NCBI GenBank assembly: GCA_023412475.1
Contig: JAEYNR010000034.1
Span: 1 to 64,000 of the forward strand
Length of the DNA: 64,000 nt
Direction: 5' to 3'
Origin: Fibrobacterota bacterium
GTDB lineage: Bacteria; Fibrobacterota; Chitinivibrionia; Chitinivibrionales; Chitinispirillaceae
Shown here in pieces: positions 1 to 8,583 of this stretch; positions within the stretch are counted from its first letter, which is position 1, and each line of letters starts with the position of its first letter. Position numbers and translations under genes: made by a program. The notes under the pieces were generated by a model. The model made no database searches and was not told where the DNA came from. It was given only the letters and a program-made list of their open reading frames with translations.

Positions 1-220
1 GTGCATTTTCAGCCCGTTTTTTTGTCGAGAACATGGCACATAAGCGGTATTTAAACTAGTGTGTGGTAAGATTTATATTTCATGTAAACATGTTTTTTAA
101 AAACCGGCATATTTTGAACAGAAACTAATTAAATGAGCTCTCTGATTTTCGTGCAAAGATCAACTCGCTCTGCGGCGTTTGGTCAAAAAAATGTGCCGTC
201 CTTTATGGGCGGTCATTTTG
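1..220. other. Non-coding left edge
   Basis: AT-rich sequence with no credible start, ribosome site or coding pattern on either strand. It lies downstream of the minus-strand GH5 remnant. I see no terminator hairpin. Confidence 0.4.
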
Positions 221-1265
221 CTACCCAGCAAGCTGTGCATCCACCAAATTCCAATCAACACAAGTGTTCTGGTGTCCACCATGCCAAACTCTCCTTTGTA
301 ATCACATGTGGCGTTGGCGATTCCATTACGATTTAATATAGTGGATACATCTTTGTACCATTGAAGGCGTTGGTCTCTTTGGACAGTATGAAAACATCCC
401 CACTCTCCGCAGTATAAAGGTAACCCCTTCTTCTTTGCGTATTCGATAGCAGGTTGCATTTCTTTCTCAAGTACGTTGATATCACACAAGCCATTCAAAG
501 AACGAATCTTTTCCTTTATTGCAGGAGTGCAGTTGCTTTTCTCTAAGTCTTCATCTTCAATGACCATGCCCGGATAGTTTACAGGTCCATCAAATGGGTA
601 GGTGGCAACCCAGGGTGCTCGGTAATGGGTGAATAGAAGTGGTGCATAAAAATGGAAACTCAGTAGAATGTTGGGGGTGTCTTCAGGAATCTTAAGGGAG
701 GGGAAGGTCGAGGGAATCTGCCACCAGTTAGTGCCGATGACGATGGTGCGGCACGGTTCACGTTCACGGGTCACGGCATGTGTTTTTGCGATCAGACGCT
801 TCCAATATTCGGGATCCTCTGCTATCGCTTCATTTAAAATCTCGTATGCGACCCAATCCACATCGGTTTGTGCAAGCTCAGCCGAAAGTTGCCGCCAAAG
901 GTCAAGGAATCTTTCCTGTGCCTTGGGATCATCCACAGTGAGTTAGTTCCACCCTCATTTACTGCATTAAAATAATGCCAACGCACCACATGAAGATCCA
1001 CAATCACCCGTAGCTCATGTTTTCTGGCCCAGGGCAAAGCATTTTTGAGACAATCCCACGTTTCCGGAATCTTCTCAAGCTCCTCTGTCCAGAGCTCTTT
1101 CTCATCGAGGGGGAGACGGAAGTGGTCCATCCCTAGCGACCGGATAAAGATAACATCCAGTTCTGAGAAAAAACTTCGCCTTGGAGGCATTGTGTCTAAA
1201 CACTGGGACAGCCAATGGCTGATATTGGTTCCCTTGCTTATCTTGAATCCGTTGGTTTGATACAT
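221..1265 (-). pseudogene. Broken GH5 endoglucanase-family glycosidase (two frameshifts)
   Basis: Glycoside hydrolase family 5 (cellulase fold), normally hydrolysing beta-glucans. The reading starts at an ATG (1263-1265) preceded by GGAG. It carries the GH5 hallmarks GTNISHWLSQ, DHFRLPLDE, RVIVDLH, then VAYEILNEA with the acid/base Glu, and LYCGEWG with the nucleophile Glu. The reading frame changes twice. Near 933-935 the frame ending in NSLW continues as DDPKAQERF one frame over. Near 257-260 the frame ending in VDTRTLV continues as DWNLVDAQLAG and stops at TAG 221-223. Each shift is explained by loss of one base, the first probably in a G run. All the catalytic parts remain, so this is either a recent pseudogene or two sequencing errors. 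No signal peptide is visible, as in cytosolic GH5 relatives. Confidence 0.75.
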
Positions 1266-1341
1266 CGCTGTTTCTCCTTCGGGCACCTGACCTGCGCTCT
1301 TTGTAGATCATTGGTGCCGTTTTCAGCACTTAAGAAACGAC

Positions 1342-1734
1342 TCATTCACAACAAATGCAACTATACCCTATTATCGTTTCCTCTTCATAAAAAAATCCTC
1401 TACACTCTTCTTTCAATGAATTACATTCCGACTTGCTATCTTTCAGGATAGCTCCAGGCCCTGAAACAATAAGATTCTCTGCAGTTGACCGCCCATTAAT
1501 AACATACTTTGCTTGATATTTACCGCAGGGAACAGAATCTCCATTACAATCCTTACGATCCCATTGCGCACGGCCATTTTCGGTAATTGGACCACCATTG
1601 ATATAATTTCCCTGTGAGTCGTATATTTTGAAACAGTTATTGCATGATCCCCGGTCCTTGTATTTGTCGGATTCATCTTCGCTTCCGCAAAATAAAAGTA
1701 ACGATGCTGCCATCAGAATCAGTGTTTTATTCAT
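1342..1734 (-). CDS. Small Cys-rich lipoprotein, function unknown
   Basis: 130 residues. The start chosen (ATG 1732-1734) has a GAGGTG ribosome site; the longer frame upstream lacks one and would spoil the signal peptide. The N-terminus is MNKTLILMAASLLLFCG, a short lipoprotein signal with Cys16 as the likely lipidated residue. The mature part is acidic and then Cys-rich (CNNC, DCNGDSVPC, two further single Cys, and CICC near the end), suggesting disulphides or metal binding outside the cytoplasm. I do not recognise the family. It stands alone, downstream of nothing obvious and upstream of the GH5 remnant on the same strand. Confidence 0.6.
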   Translation of the reverse strand: MNKTLILMAASLLLFCGSEDESDKYKDRGSCNNCFKIYDSQGNYINGGPITENGRAQWDRKDCNGDSVPCGKYQAKYVINGRSTAENLIVSGPGAILKDSKSECNSLKEECRGFFYEEETIIGYSCICCE

Positions 1735-2052
1735 AAATGTACACCTCATTTTGTTGTTTATATGGTTTTTACTTCTGATATCAAAGTACAATAATGATGA
1801 TTAACTGGCAAACTATTTTAATATTGATGGATTTACCATAACTCCAATATTCCAGATCATCTGAAGTGGTGGGCGATGTGGTAGTTGCTGAGCCATGTTA
1901 TGCATTTCAATTTCCATCATTCGATATTTCTATACCGTTTCTTTATGTCATGTATAACTAAATCGGGGAATAGATATCGAATATTGCCAATAAATAATCT
2001 TAAGTATCACAATAAAAGAGCTGTAAGACTGTGGTATTTGAAACAAATGTTT
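1735..2052. other. Intergenic gap, nothing recognised
   Basis: AT-rich spacer between the lipoprotein start and the end of the minus-strand response regulator. It presumably holds the lipoprotein promoter. I see no convincing hairpin, repeat or small gene. Confidence 0.35.
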
Positions 2053-2451
2053 CTAATTACTTGTAGAGAGTAGGGGTGTTTCTGAATAGATACCCAGTTT
2101 TTTAAGTAATTCTTTTATTAGCAGTACGGAAACCGGTTTCTCAAAAAGATAGGATGCTCCTGCTTTAATAACTTTTTGCTTTATCTGATTATCACAATAT
2201 GCGGTTAAGGCGATTATTTTGCTTTGAGGGTAGCGGTTTTTTGCATCAGATATGATTTGGAGACCATCCATCTCCACAGTTCCTGTTAATCTCAAGTCTA
2301 CGATGAGCGCATCATAGAAGTCTTTTTCCAGCAGTTTCTTTGCCCCGGCCACGCTTTGGATAGAATCTATGGCAATTCCAGGCGCATGAAGTAGCTTCTG
2401 ACATGCTAAAAGCAGACTTTCTTCATCATCAACTAAAAGAATTCTTTTCAT
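2053..2451 (-). CDS. Single-domain response regulator (CheY-like)
   Basis: 132 residues, only a receiver domain and no output domain. Acidic pocket D8/D9 in ILLVDDEE, phospho-acceptor D52 in ALIVDLRL, the conserved Thr in IIALTAY and the Lys in LFEKPVS are all present, so phosphorylation by a histidine kinase should work. The start is the ATG at 2451 with GGAG just upstream; an upstream in-frame Met adds MPGAP and is less likely. It is transcribed away from a second, clearly related receiver gene at 2690. No kinase is adjacent; the nearest hybrid kinase is at 17-20 kb. A role as a phosphorelay or protein-interaction switch is inferred. Confidence 0.88.
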   Translation of the reverse strand: MKRILLVDDEESLLLACQKLLHAPGIAIDSIQSVAGAKKLLEKDFYDALIVDLRLTGTVEMDGLQIISDAKNRYPQSKIIALTAYCDNQIKQKVIKAGASYLFEKPVSVLLIKELLKKLGIYSETPLLSTSN

Positions 2452-2596
2452 AGGCGCTCCTGGCATAATAGAATAAAGTAAAAAGCAATAAATGTACCAT
2501 TAAAGCGAAAGCAAAGAGGAAGGAATTTTTGCAATCATGATAATCAGAAATTATTTTGGCTTTCCTCACCATCGCATTTTAAATAGTTGAAAAAAA

Positions 2597-2618
2597 TGAA
2601 TGATATTTTTATCATTCA
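2597..2618. promoter_or_regulatory. Perfect palindrome between divergent regulators
   Basis: TGAATGATA, four T residues, TATCATTCA: a perfect 9-bp inverted repeat in the gap between the two divergent receiver genes. It could be an operator shared by both genes or an RNA hairpin. Seen in the sequence; the function is inferred. Confidence 0.4.
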
Positions 2619-2689
2619 AAGGGATCTTGTTGTCCGTAAAAAAAGATATAAACTAATGATATACTATTCCAATAAAGGTGAGGGGGGAG

Positions 2690-3064
2690 ATGGAGAAGAA
2701 GCGAATATTGGTTGTAGATGATGAGGTGTCAATTCTTCTCGCATTTAAAAAGCTTCTCCAAAGGCCACTTGTTCATGTGGACACGTGTGAGAGTATAGAG
2801 GAAGCAATCTACAATATCGATCATTTTTCTTATGATGCTGCTATTGCTGATCTGCGGCTTTCCGGTTCGTTGGGACAGGAGGGATTCCAGATCCTATCTT
2901 ACCTGAAAAAAAAGACTCCTAAGGCTAAGGCTGCACTTATTACTGCATTCGGAGTCAATGGCACTGAAGCGTTTGCGCTTGCAAGCGGGGCTGACTTCTA
3001 TTTTGAAAAACCGGTTTCCTCTAAGGATTTAAACTTTATCTTAAAGAGCATAGGAATTGAATAA
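2690..3064 (+). CDS. Single-domain response regulator (CheY-like), paralogue of the divergent one
   Basis: 124 residues, receiver domain only. D10/D11 in ILVVDDEV, phospho-acceptor D54 in AAIADLRL, Thr in ALITAFG and Lys in YFEKPVS are intact. The ATG at 2690 follows a very G-rich ribosome site (GGTGAGGGGGGAG); a GTG 12 bases upstream is possible but poorly placed. It shares the ADLRLSG pattern, length and ending with the minus-strand receiver across the gap, so the pair probably arose by duplication. It ends flush against the convergent PAP2 gene with no spacer, so no separate terminator fits between them. Confidence 0.88.
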   Translation: MEKKRILVVDDEVSILLAFKKLLQRPLVHVDTCESIEEAIYNIDHFSYDAAIADLRLSGSLGQEGFQILSYLKKKTPKAKAALITAFGVNGTEAFALASGADFYFEKPVSSKDLNFILKSIGIE

Positions 3065-3661
3065 TCACTGAGCGCTCCTGCAGGCAGACTCTTCAATCAG
3101 GTTCTTGTTCCCTATTTTACGATTAACAAAAAAGAAAACCAGATAAACCGAATAAGCAGTTATTATTCCAAAAAAAGCTCCACCCACTATATCGCTGGGA
3201 TAGTGAACACCCACATATATTCTGGAGATTCCGATCAAAAAGGCAAAACCATAGAAAATCGGTGTCTTTGACGGGTAAAAACAGGAAAACAGAGCTGCCT
3301 GTGCAAACATGTTCATGGCATGTGAAGAGGGAAACGATAAAGAGGTCTTCATCCCGGCCAAAAAATTACCACCCTGAATGAAAAATTCCGGATGGCAGGG
3401 ACGATGCCGCCCAAAGAATGGTTTAAGAATCTGAGAAGAGACAGGGTCTGATATTGCCACTGTAACTATTGCCAGGCCAAGAATAATAAGTGCTTTTCTT
3501 TTTTCATATTTTATAAATAGAGTCGCTCCTGCAATGGCCGGGATAATCCAGAACTTTGCTTCTGTAATAGTCATAAAAAAAATATTGAAAGCAGTATTTG
3601 AACAAAAATCGTTTATCAGAAGAAAGATAAACTTATCAATTGAAAACAGGTATTCAACCAT
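3065..3661 (-). CDS. PAP2-family membrane phosphatase
   Basis: 198 residues with five or six hydrophobic segments. It has all three PAP2 signature blocks: K80...R87P88 in KPFFGRHRP, PSSH at 111-114, and SR(146-147)...H153...D157 in SRIYVGVHYPSD. Family members remove phosphate from lipid phosphates such as undecaprenyl diphosphate or phosphatidate, with the active site on the outer face of the inner membrane. The ATG has AGGAAC upstream. The gene follows the DUF3108 gene by 18 bases on the same strand, so the two are probably co-transcribed. The actual substrate cannot be told from sequence; recycling of the undecaprenyl carrier is the usual guess. Confidence 0.85.
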   Translation of the reverse strand: MVEYLFSIDKFIFLLINDFCSNTAFNIFFMTITEAKFWIIPAIAGATLFIKYEKRKALIILGLAIVTVAISDPVSSQILKPFFGRHRPCHPEFFIQGGNFLAGMKTSLSFPSSHAMNMFAQAALFSCFYPSKTPIFYGFAFLIGISRIYVGVHYPSDIVGGAFFGIITAYSVYLVFFFVNRKIGNKNLIEESACRSAQ

Positions 3662-3679
3662 TTCAGGTTCCTGGGTTTA

Positions 3680-4570
3680 TTAATTTTTTGAAAAATAGAT
3701 CAGTCTTGCAGAGATGGCACCAAATTTAATTTTTGATTTTATCTGAATCGGCATTCTTCTTTCATCGTTAGAGATCCAGACTTCAAGTCGATCTTTTCGG
3801 TTAAATGTGCCACTATCTCCTACCAGTTTAGGTTCTATTAAGATGCACTTAAATGTGCCGCAATCAACTTTTATATCTTTGCTTTCCTTACATTGAAACC
3901 ATAGCGGATGGACTTTTTTATGCATATAGATATTAAAGCAGAATGTGTCGCCTGGTTCAGTTTTCATCGAACGGACCTGATAAAGTAATGACAAATAGTC
4001 GTGAAGAAACTGGGGGGAATCGACAGTTTTCAGATCTCTTTCCTTTATGACTGCTTTTTTAACAGTATGATCATAAAGAATCCAGCGATCTGATTTATAT
4101 TTTTTCCCCTCGCGGATGTGTTGCTCAAAGAAAAGCGGATACAGGCCTTCACTATCAACCGTAGAAATTAAATAATCTCTCATTCTGTAGAATGCACTTA
4201 TAAAATTGCTGGATAATGCTTTCCCTCCAAGCTTTATAGTTTTATTGTGTTGAACTGGCTCGACAGTCAAGATCAGATAACCAGCCCGAAATGGTCCCCA
4301 GTTGACTTCGTAAACCAGCGTTTCAGCCACACATGGTATCACTTTAGAGAGCGAACGCATAGATTCAATATGTGGAGTAATCTGATATGCTGCTTTCAAA
4401 GAGTCGATGAAGTATTGGTTAAATGGCAGACTGTCTAACTCCAGAGATGTTTCCTGCCAGCGTATATCCTTTTCACCTCTTCTTGCTCCTGTTATAGTAC
4501 CAGCCAAAACCAGCATAAGGATAATAGAGAAAAGGAAATGCTTATTTAATTTAAAATTTTTAATTCGCAT
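3680..4570 (-). CDS. DUF3108 family exported protein
   Basis: 296 residues from the ATG at 4570; the frame extends upstream only to a TTG. A hydrophobic stretch near residues 12-30 looks like a signal peptide or anchor. The body has the DUF3108 pattern: ETLVYEVNWGPFRAGYLILTV, then FYRMRDYLISTVD, EGLYPLFFEQHIREG, and a late block EVWISNDERRMPIQIKSKIKFGAISARL. DUF3108 proteins are periplasmic or outer-membrane-associated beta-rich proteins of unknown biochemical role. It lies upstream of PAP2 and downstream of gmd on the same strand, so an envelope function is plausible. Confidence 0.75.
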   Translation of the reverse strand: MRIKNFKLNKHFLFSIILMLVLAGTITGARRGEKDIRWQETSLELDSLPFNQYFIDSLKAAYQITPHIESMRSLSKVIPCVAETLVYEVNWGPFRAGYLILTVEPVQHNKTIKLGGKALSSNFISAFYRMRDYLISTVDSEGLYPLFFEQHIREGKKYKSDRWILYDHTVKKAVIKERDLKTVDSPQFLHDYLSLLYQVRSMKTEPGDTFCFNIYMHKKVHPLWFQCKESKDIKVDCGTFKCILIEPKLVGDSGTFNRKDRLEVWISNDERRMPIQIKSKIKFGAISARLIYFSKN

Positions 4571-4604
4571 GATAATAGATGGTGACAATTATTTAATAAA
4601 GTTT

Positions 4605-4629
4605 CACAACAGGCAGCCTGCTTGTTGTG
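4605..4629 (-). terminator. Hairpin downstream of gmd
   Basis: A ten-pair stem (CACAACAGGC with GCTTGTTGTG, one G-T pair) and five-base loop in the gap after gmd. On the minus strand it is followed by a weak T-containing stretch (AAACTTTATT). A weak terminator or processing site is possible. Confidence 0.4.
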
Positions 4630-4665
4630 ACAAGGCCTTAGTTTACTCAACATAACAATTAGTTT

Positions 4666-5709
4666 CTAAAGTTTATTCTGCATTATTGCATCATAGTCAG
4701 CTTTAACCATAATCTCCACCAGTTGTTCAAAGGTAACTGTGGGTTTCCATCCCAGGGTTTCTTGTGCCTTGGTGGCATCACCCAGGAGTTGCTCTACTTC
4801 GGTGGGCCGGTAATAGCGGGGGTCGATTCTTACGATTACTTTATTACTGTTTTTATCGATTCCCACCTCATCGGCACCGTTGCCCTCCCACTGTATAGGC
4901 ATTCCCAGTATCTGGAAAGATTTTTCGATAAATTCACGCACTGTGTGCATCTCCCCAGTGGCTATTACGTAATCGGAAGGATTTTCGTGCTGTAAAATCA
5001 TCCACATGGCCTTCACATAGTCAGGAGCATAGCCCCAGTCCCGTTTTGAATCGATATTGCCCATATAGAGGCACTCTTTTTTACCAGCCTTAATTGCACC
5101 GGCTCCAATGGTGATTTTTCTGGTGACAAAATTTTCACCCCGACGCGGGGATTCGTGATTAAACAGGATCCCATTGGAAGCGTGAAGATTGTAGGCCTCA
5201 CGATAATTTACCACGATCCAGTAGGAATAAAGTTTGGCCACAGCATAAGGAGATCTAGGATAAAATGGAGTTTTTTCTGATTGGGGCACCTGCTGCACTT
5301 TTCCATACAGTTCTGATGTAGATGCCTGGTAAAACCGGGTCTTGATTCCTGATTCTCTGATACAATCAAGTAGCCGCAAGGTGCCTGTTGCATCGACATC
5401 TGCTGTATATTCAGGAACTTCAAAAGAGACTTTCACATGGGATTGAGCCGCAAGATTATAGATCTCATCAGGTTGAACCCGCTCAAGCATCCTATTCATG
5501 TTGCTGCTATCGGTCATATCACCGTAATGAAGAAAGAGATTTGTGTTCTTTCCGTGGGGATCTTTATATAAATGGTCTATGCGGCGGCGATTAAAATAGC
5601 TGGCTCTTCTGATCATTCCATGCACCTGGTAGTTTTTTTCTAAAAGCAGTTCAGCCAGATAAGATCCGTCCTGACCGGTAATTCCTGTGATTAAAGCTTT
5701 CTTTTGCAT
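4666..5709 (-). CDS. gmd: GDP-mannose 4,6-dehydratase
   Basis: 347 residues, the usual length. It converts GDP-D-mannose to GDP-4-keto-6-deoxymannose, the branch point to GDP-fucose, GDP-rhamnose and related sugars for surface glycans. It is a short-chain dehydrogenase/epimerase family enzyme with the nucleotide-binding GITGQDG (9-15), catalytic T131/E133 in ASTSELYG, and Y155/K159 in SPYAVAK. NHESPRRGENFVTRKI and the late GWKPTVTFEQLVEIM are typical of Gmd. The ATG follows a GGAG site. No fucose synthase (wcaG/fcl) lies next to it, so the final sugar is unknown. Confidence 0.96.
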   Translation of the reverse strand: MQKKALITGITGQDGSYLAELLLEKNYQVHGMIRRASYFNRRRIDHLYKDPHGKNTNLFLHYGDMTDSSNMNRMLERVQPDEIYNLAAQSHVKVSFEVPEYTADVDATGTLRLLDCIRESGIKTRFYQASTSELYGKVQQVPQSEKTPFYPRSPYAVAKLYSYWIVVNYREAYNLHASNGILFNHESPRRGENFVTRKITIGAGAIKAGKKECLYMGNIDSKRDWGYAPDYVKAMWMILQHENPSDYVIATGEMHTVREFIEKSFQILGMPIQWEGNGADEVGIDKNSNKVIVRIDPRYYRPTEVEQLLGDATKAQETLGWKPTVTFEQLVEIMVKADYDAIMQNKL

Positions 5710-5820
5710 ACATTCTCCATTTAAAACTAAGAATTATGAACCAGAAAATATACTAAGGGGGCTTTCAATAAGGTAGCTAGTTGTAAAAATTGGTCTAACA
5801 AATCAAATTAGGAAAAAATA

Positions 5821-5912
5821 TCTAATCGGAAAAACACTCTCATTCCCTGTTTAGGATTTAAACAAGAATAAGCACAAAATCCGAATCACGAAATTCGAAA
5901 CAAGAACTATAA
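5821..5912 (-). repeat. Dispersed non-coding repeat, copy 1 (rearranged)
   Basis: Contains TCTAATCGGAAAA at 5821 followed by the reverse complement of the family's right end (ACTCTCATTCCCTGTTTAGG) and then AAGAATAAGCAC...GAAACAAGAACT, which matches in reverse the 58140-58185 segment. It sits in the divergent gap between gmd and the PBP gene. See the copies near 24851, 26171, 45965 and 57977. Confidence 0.65.
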
Positions 5913-6112
5913 ACAAGAACTATATAATAGAATTAGGAACAAAGAGCTAACAGAATAGCATTAGAATTTGCATCTGAATCCAAACAGGGTCTCTAATAGA
6001 TCTGTACCTGACTTTAAGGAATATTGCAGAATATGCTGCATAAAAAGGAACTTAAGCAAAAACATCTCCTTGCGGGTTGACTTATAACTCCACGGGCTAT
6101 ATTTTTACCATC

Positions 6113-8368
6113 ATGGAAAAGAAATTATCATCATTGTTGGCCGAAAGTTCCGAAGATTCCGGAAAAACTAAACCGAACAGAGTACAGGGTAAAATCTGGA
6201 TTGCTCTTATCTGCTTTTTACTTTTTTGTACCGTTTTGACTGCAGCTTCGGGGAGCTGGTTCTTATACAGGCTTTATCAGTCTCTCCCAACCCTGAGCCA
6301 GATGCAAAATATTGAGCAGAAACTGGTATCTAAGGTGTTGGGGAAAGATAGTACACTAATTCATGAATTCAGTATTGAGCGAAGATTTTGGGTCTCCATT
6401 GATAAGATCCCTCTGGATCTTCAAAATGCACTTATTGCTATTGAGGACCGTCGTTTTTATAAACATTGGGGTATAGATACTAAGAGAATAATCGGCGCGG
6501 TTCTGGTAAATGTGCTAAGAGGGGGTTATGCTCAGGGAGCTTCAACCATCACTCAACAACTGGCTCGCAATGTCTATCTTACTGCAGATGCTTCCATGAT
6601 AAGAAAACTCAGAGAAGCACTGACTGCTATACAATTGGAATCCTGTTACACAAAACGGGAAATTCTTGAATTGTACCTGAATCAGGTTTACCTTGGTGCC
6701 GGAGTATATGGAGTTGAGGCTGCCAGTGAACGGTATTTCAGCAAACATGTATCTGAGTTGAATCTAAATGAATGCACCATGCTTGCCGGACTTATCCAAA
6801 CTCCTGAAAGGTACAGACCCGATAGGAAAGCTAACCTAAATCGTATGACTAAACGTCGCAATGAGGTGATTAAAGCCATGAAGGTTATGAAATTCATGGA
6901 TGCAGTTACCGCACAAGAGCTTATGGATGACCCACTCTCGGTAAATCCTAAAAAAGCTGTTGCATCGGTGGGATCCTATTTCACCGAGGTGGTTAGAAAA
7001 TATGTCGCTGATAAATATGGGGATGATCTGCTATACAATGGTGGCTTAACCATTCACACGACCCTTGACCCAGTAGCTCAGGACTCTGCAGAACAAGCAA
7101 TGCAGCAACAAATAATTAGTTTGCAGAAAAGGCTCAACCGAATCTTTCTGGATAGTACTAGTGCACATGAAACAATAAAAATAAGCCGTGAGCGTTTTCT
7201 TGAGAATTTCGACTCCATCTATGCTCTTCATGAGGAGACGTTCTCAAAATATCCGGATTCTGTCAAGCTGAGAAAGGCCCAGATGTCGGTTTTGGCTCTG
7301 GATGTTCACAGCGGAGCAATTCGGGTGATGATTGGTGGCAGGGATTTTACTGAAAGTAAATTTAACAGAGCTCTTTTTGCACGCAGGCAACCCGGTTCTG
7401 CATTTAAGCCATTTGTGTATACTGCTGCTTTGGAGAATGGCTTTACCCCTGCAACAGTAGTACTGGATCAGCCCATAACTCTTATGACTCCTGAAGGAGA
7501 GTGGAGGCCGGAAAATTATGATAAGTCTTTTTACGGACCTATTGCGCTAAGGCCAGCTCTTGCCAAATCGGTAAACCTGGTAGCTATCCAGGTTCTTAAT
7601 AAAGTTGGGATAAATGTAGTTATTGACTATGCCAGGAGAATGGGATTAAAGCACACGCTGAATCCGGTGCCTTCTCTGGCAATTGGTGCTTGTGAAGCAA
7701 CCCCTGTCGAGCTGACTTCGGCTTATGCAATATTTGCCAATGGAGGAATCTGGAAAAAACCCTATTCAATAGAAAAAATCGTAGACAAAAACGGACGCGT
7801 CCTCGAATCGCATGCACCAGAAGAGCGGGAAGTACTCTCTGCCCGGACAGCCTTTCTAATGTCTTCACTTTTACGATCAGTGGTTTGCTGCGGAACCGGT
7901 GCTTCAATACCGGGACTGGGTTTTAACCGTCCTGCCGGAGGAAAGACTGGCACAACAAATGATTACTCCGATGCCTGGTTTGTTGGATTTACTCCACAGA
8001 TCGCCTGTGGGGTGTGGGCTGGAGTAGATGAAAGGCGTTCTTTGGGAAGAGGGGTCACTGGAACCCTGGCTGCGGTTCCAACGTGGGTTAAAACCATGAT
8101 TCCTCTTCATAAGGGGCTTCCGACTAAAGATTTTCCTCGACCAGAGGGTATAAAAACCGAATCTGTTTGTAAAGGATCACATCTAAAAGCGTTGCCCAGT
8201 TGTCCCAAAACCGAAAATGAATTTTTCTTTTCTGAAACAGTGATAGATTCCTGCGATATTCATGGCCCATCCAGAAAACGGGATGAAAACATGATAAAAC
8301 TGTTCAGCGGACCTCAGCCTAAGAAAAAGAGTTCTACAGAAAAGAAAAAGAAAAACCTTATGTTTTAA
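6113..8368 (+). CDS. mrcA: Class A penicillin-binding protein (PBP1A-type)
   Basis: 751 residues from the ATG at 6113. It is a bifunctional peptidoglycan synthase with a cytoplasmic N-terminus and one membrane span near residues 30-55. The glycosyltransferase (GT51) domain shows EDRRFYKHWG, QGASTITQQLARN, RKLREA and KREILELYLNQVYLG. The transpeptidase domain shows the nucleophile block SAFK, the KSVN motif and KTGT followed by NDYSDAWFVGFTP. The C-terminal tail is rich in Lys and Ser. An in-frame TTG 36 bases upstream is possible, but no clear ribosome site supports either choice. The gene stands alone, divergent from gmd. Confidence 0.93.
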   Translation: MEKKLSSLLAESSEDSGKTKPNRVQGKIWIALICFLLFCTVLTAASGSWFLYRLYQSLPTLSQMQNIEQKLVSKVLGKDSTLIHEFSIERRFWVSIDKIPLDLQNALIAIEDRRFYKHWGIDTKRIIGAVLVNVLRGGYAQGASTITQQLARNVYLTADASMIRKLREALTAIQLESCYTKREILELYLNQVYLGAGVYGVEAASERYFSKHVSELNLNECTMLAGLIQTPERYRPDRKANLNRMTKRRNEVIKAMKVMKFMDAVTAQELMDDPLSVNPKKAVASVGSYFTEVVRKYVADKYGDDLLYNGGLTIHTTLDPVAQDSAEQAMQQQIISLQKRLNRIFLDSTSAHETIKISRERFLENFDSIYALHEETFSKYPDSVKLRKAQMSVLALDVHSGAIRVMIGGRDFTESKFNRALFARRQPGSAFKPFVYTAALENGFTPATVVLDQPITLMTPEGEWRPENYDKSFYGPIALRPALAKSVNLVAIQVLNKVGINVVIDYARRMGLKHTLNPVPSLAIGACEATPVELTSAYAIFANGGIWKKPYSIEKIVDKNGRVLESHAPEEREVLSARTAFLMSSLLRSVVCCGTGASIPGLGFNRPAGGKTGTTNDYSDAWFVGFTPQIACGVWAGVDERRSLGRGVTGTLAAVPTWVKTMIPLHKGLPTKDFPRPEGIKTESVCKGSHLKALPSCPKTENEFFFSETVIDSCDIHGPSRKRDENMIKLFSGPQPKKKSSTEKKKKNLMF

Positions 8369-8510
8369 CCTGCCATAACTTATTGCCGCAATAGATTACC
8401 CGTTATCTGCTATATATTGCGGTTCGAAAAGAAGAGCATACCAGAGCCGTAATCTTCCTGTATCAGTAAAATGATTTAATCTCAGGATGCAGTTTGGGAA
8501 AGGGAAAAAC

Positions 8511-8555
8511 TGAGGAAATCTTGTGACTTAAAAAATAAGCAGCAAGATTTCCTCA
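8511..8555 (-). terminator. Intrinsic terminator after the beta-helix/TSP3 gene
   Basis: A perfect 13-bp inverted repeat, TGAGGAAATCTTG with CAAGATTTCCTCA, around a 19-base loop. On the minus strand it is followed by GTTTTTCCC, so it best fits termination of the minus-strand gene that ends at 8584. It may also serve the convergent PBP gene. Confidence 0.7.
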
Positions 8556-8583
8556 GGGTAAGGTTGGACCCGTGAAATAGAAA

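Noticed and set aside
6077..6103. TTGACT and TATATT as a promoter right before the PBP gene
   Set aside because: Only 15 bases between the boxes and nearly no room for a leader before the ATG; too weak to list.
7620..8110. Minus-strand open frames inside the PBP gene
   Set aside because: Shadows of a long gene with clear domains on the plus strand.
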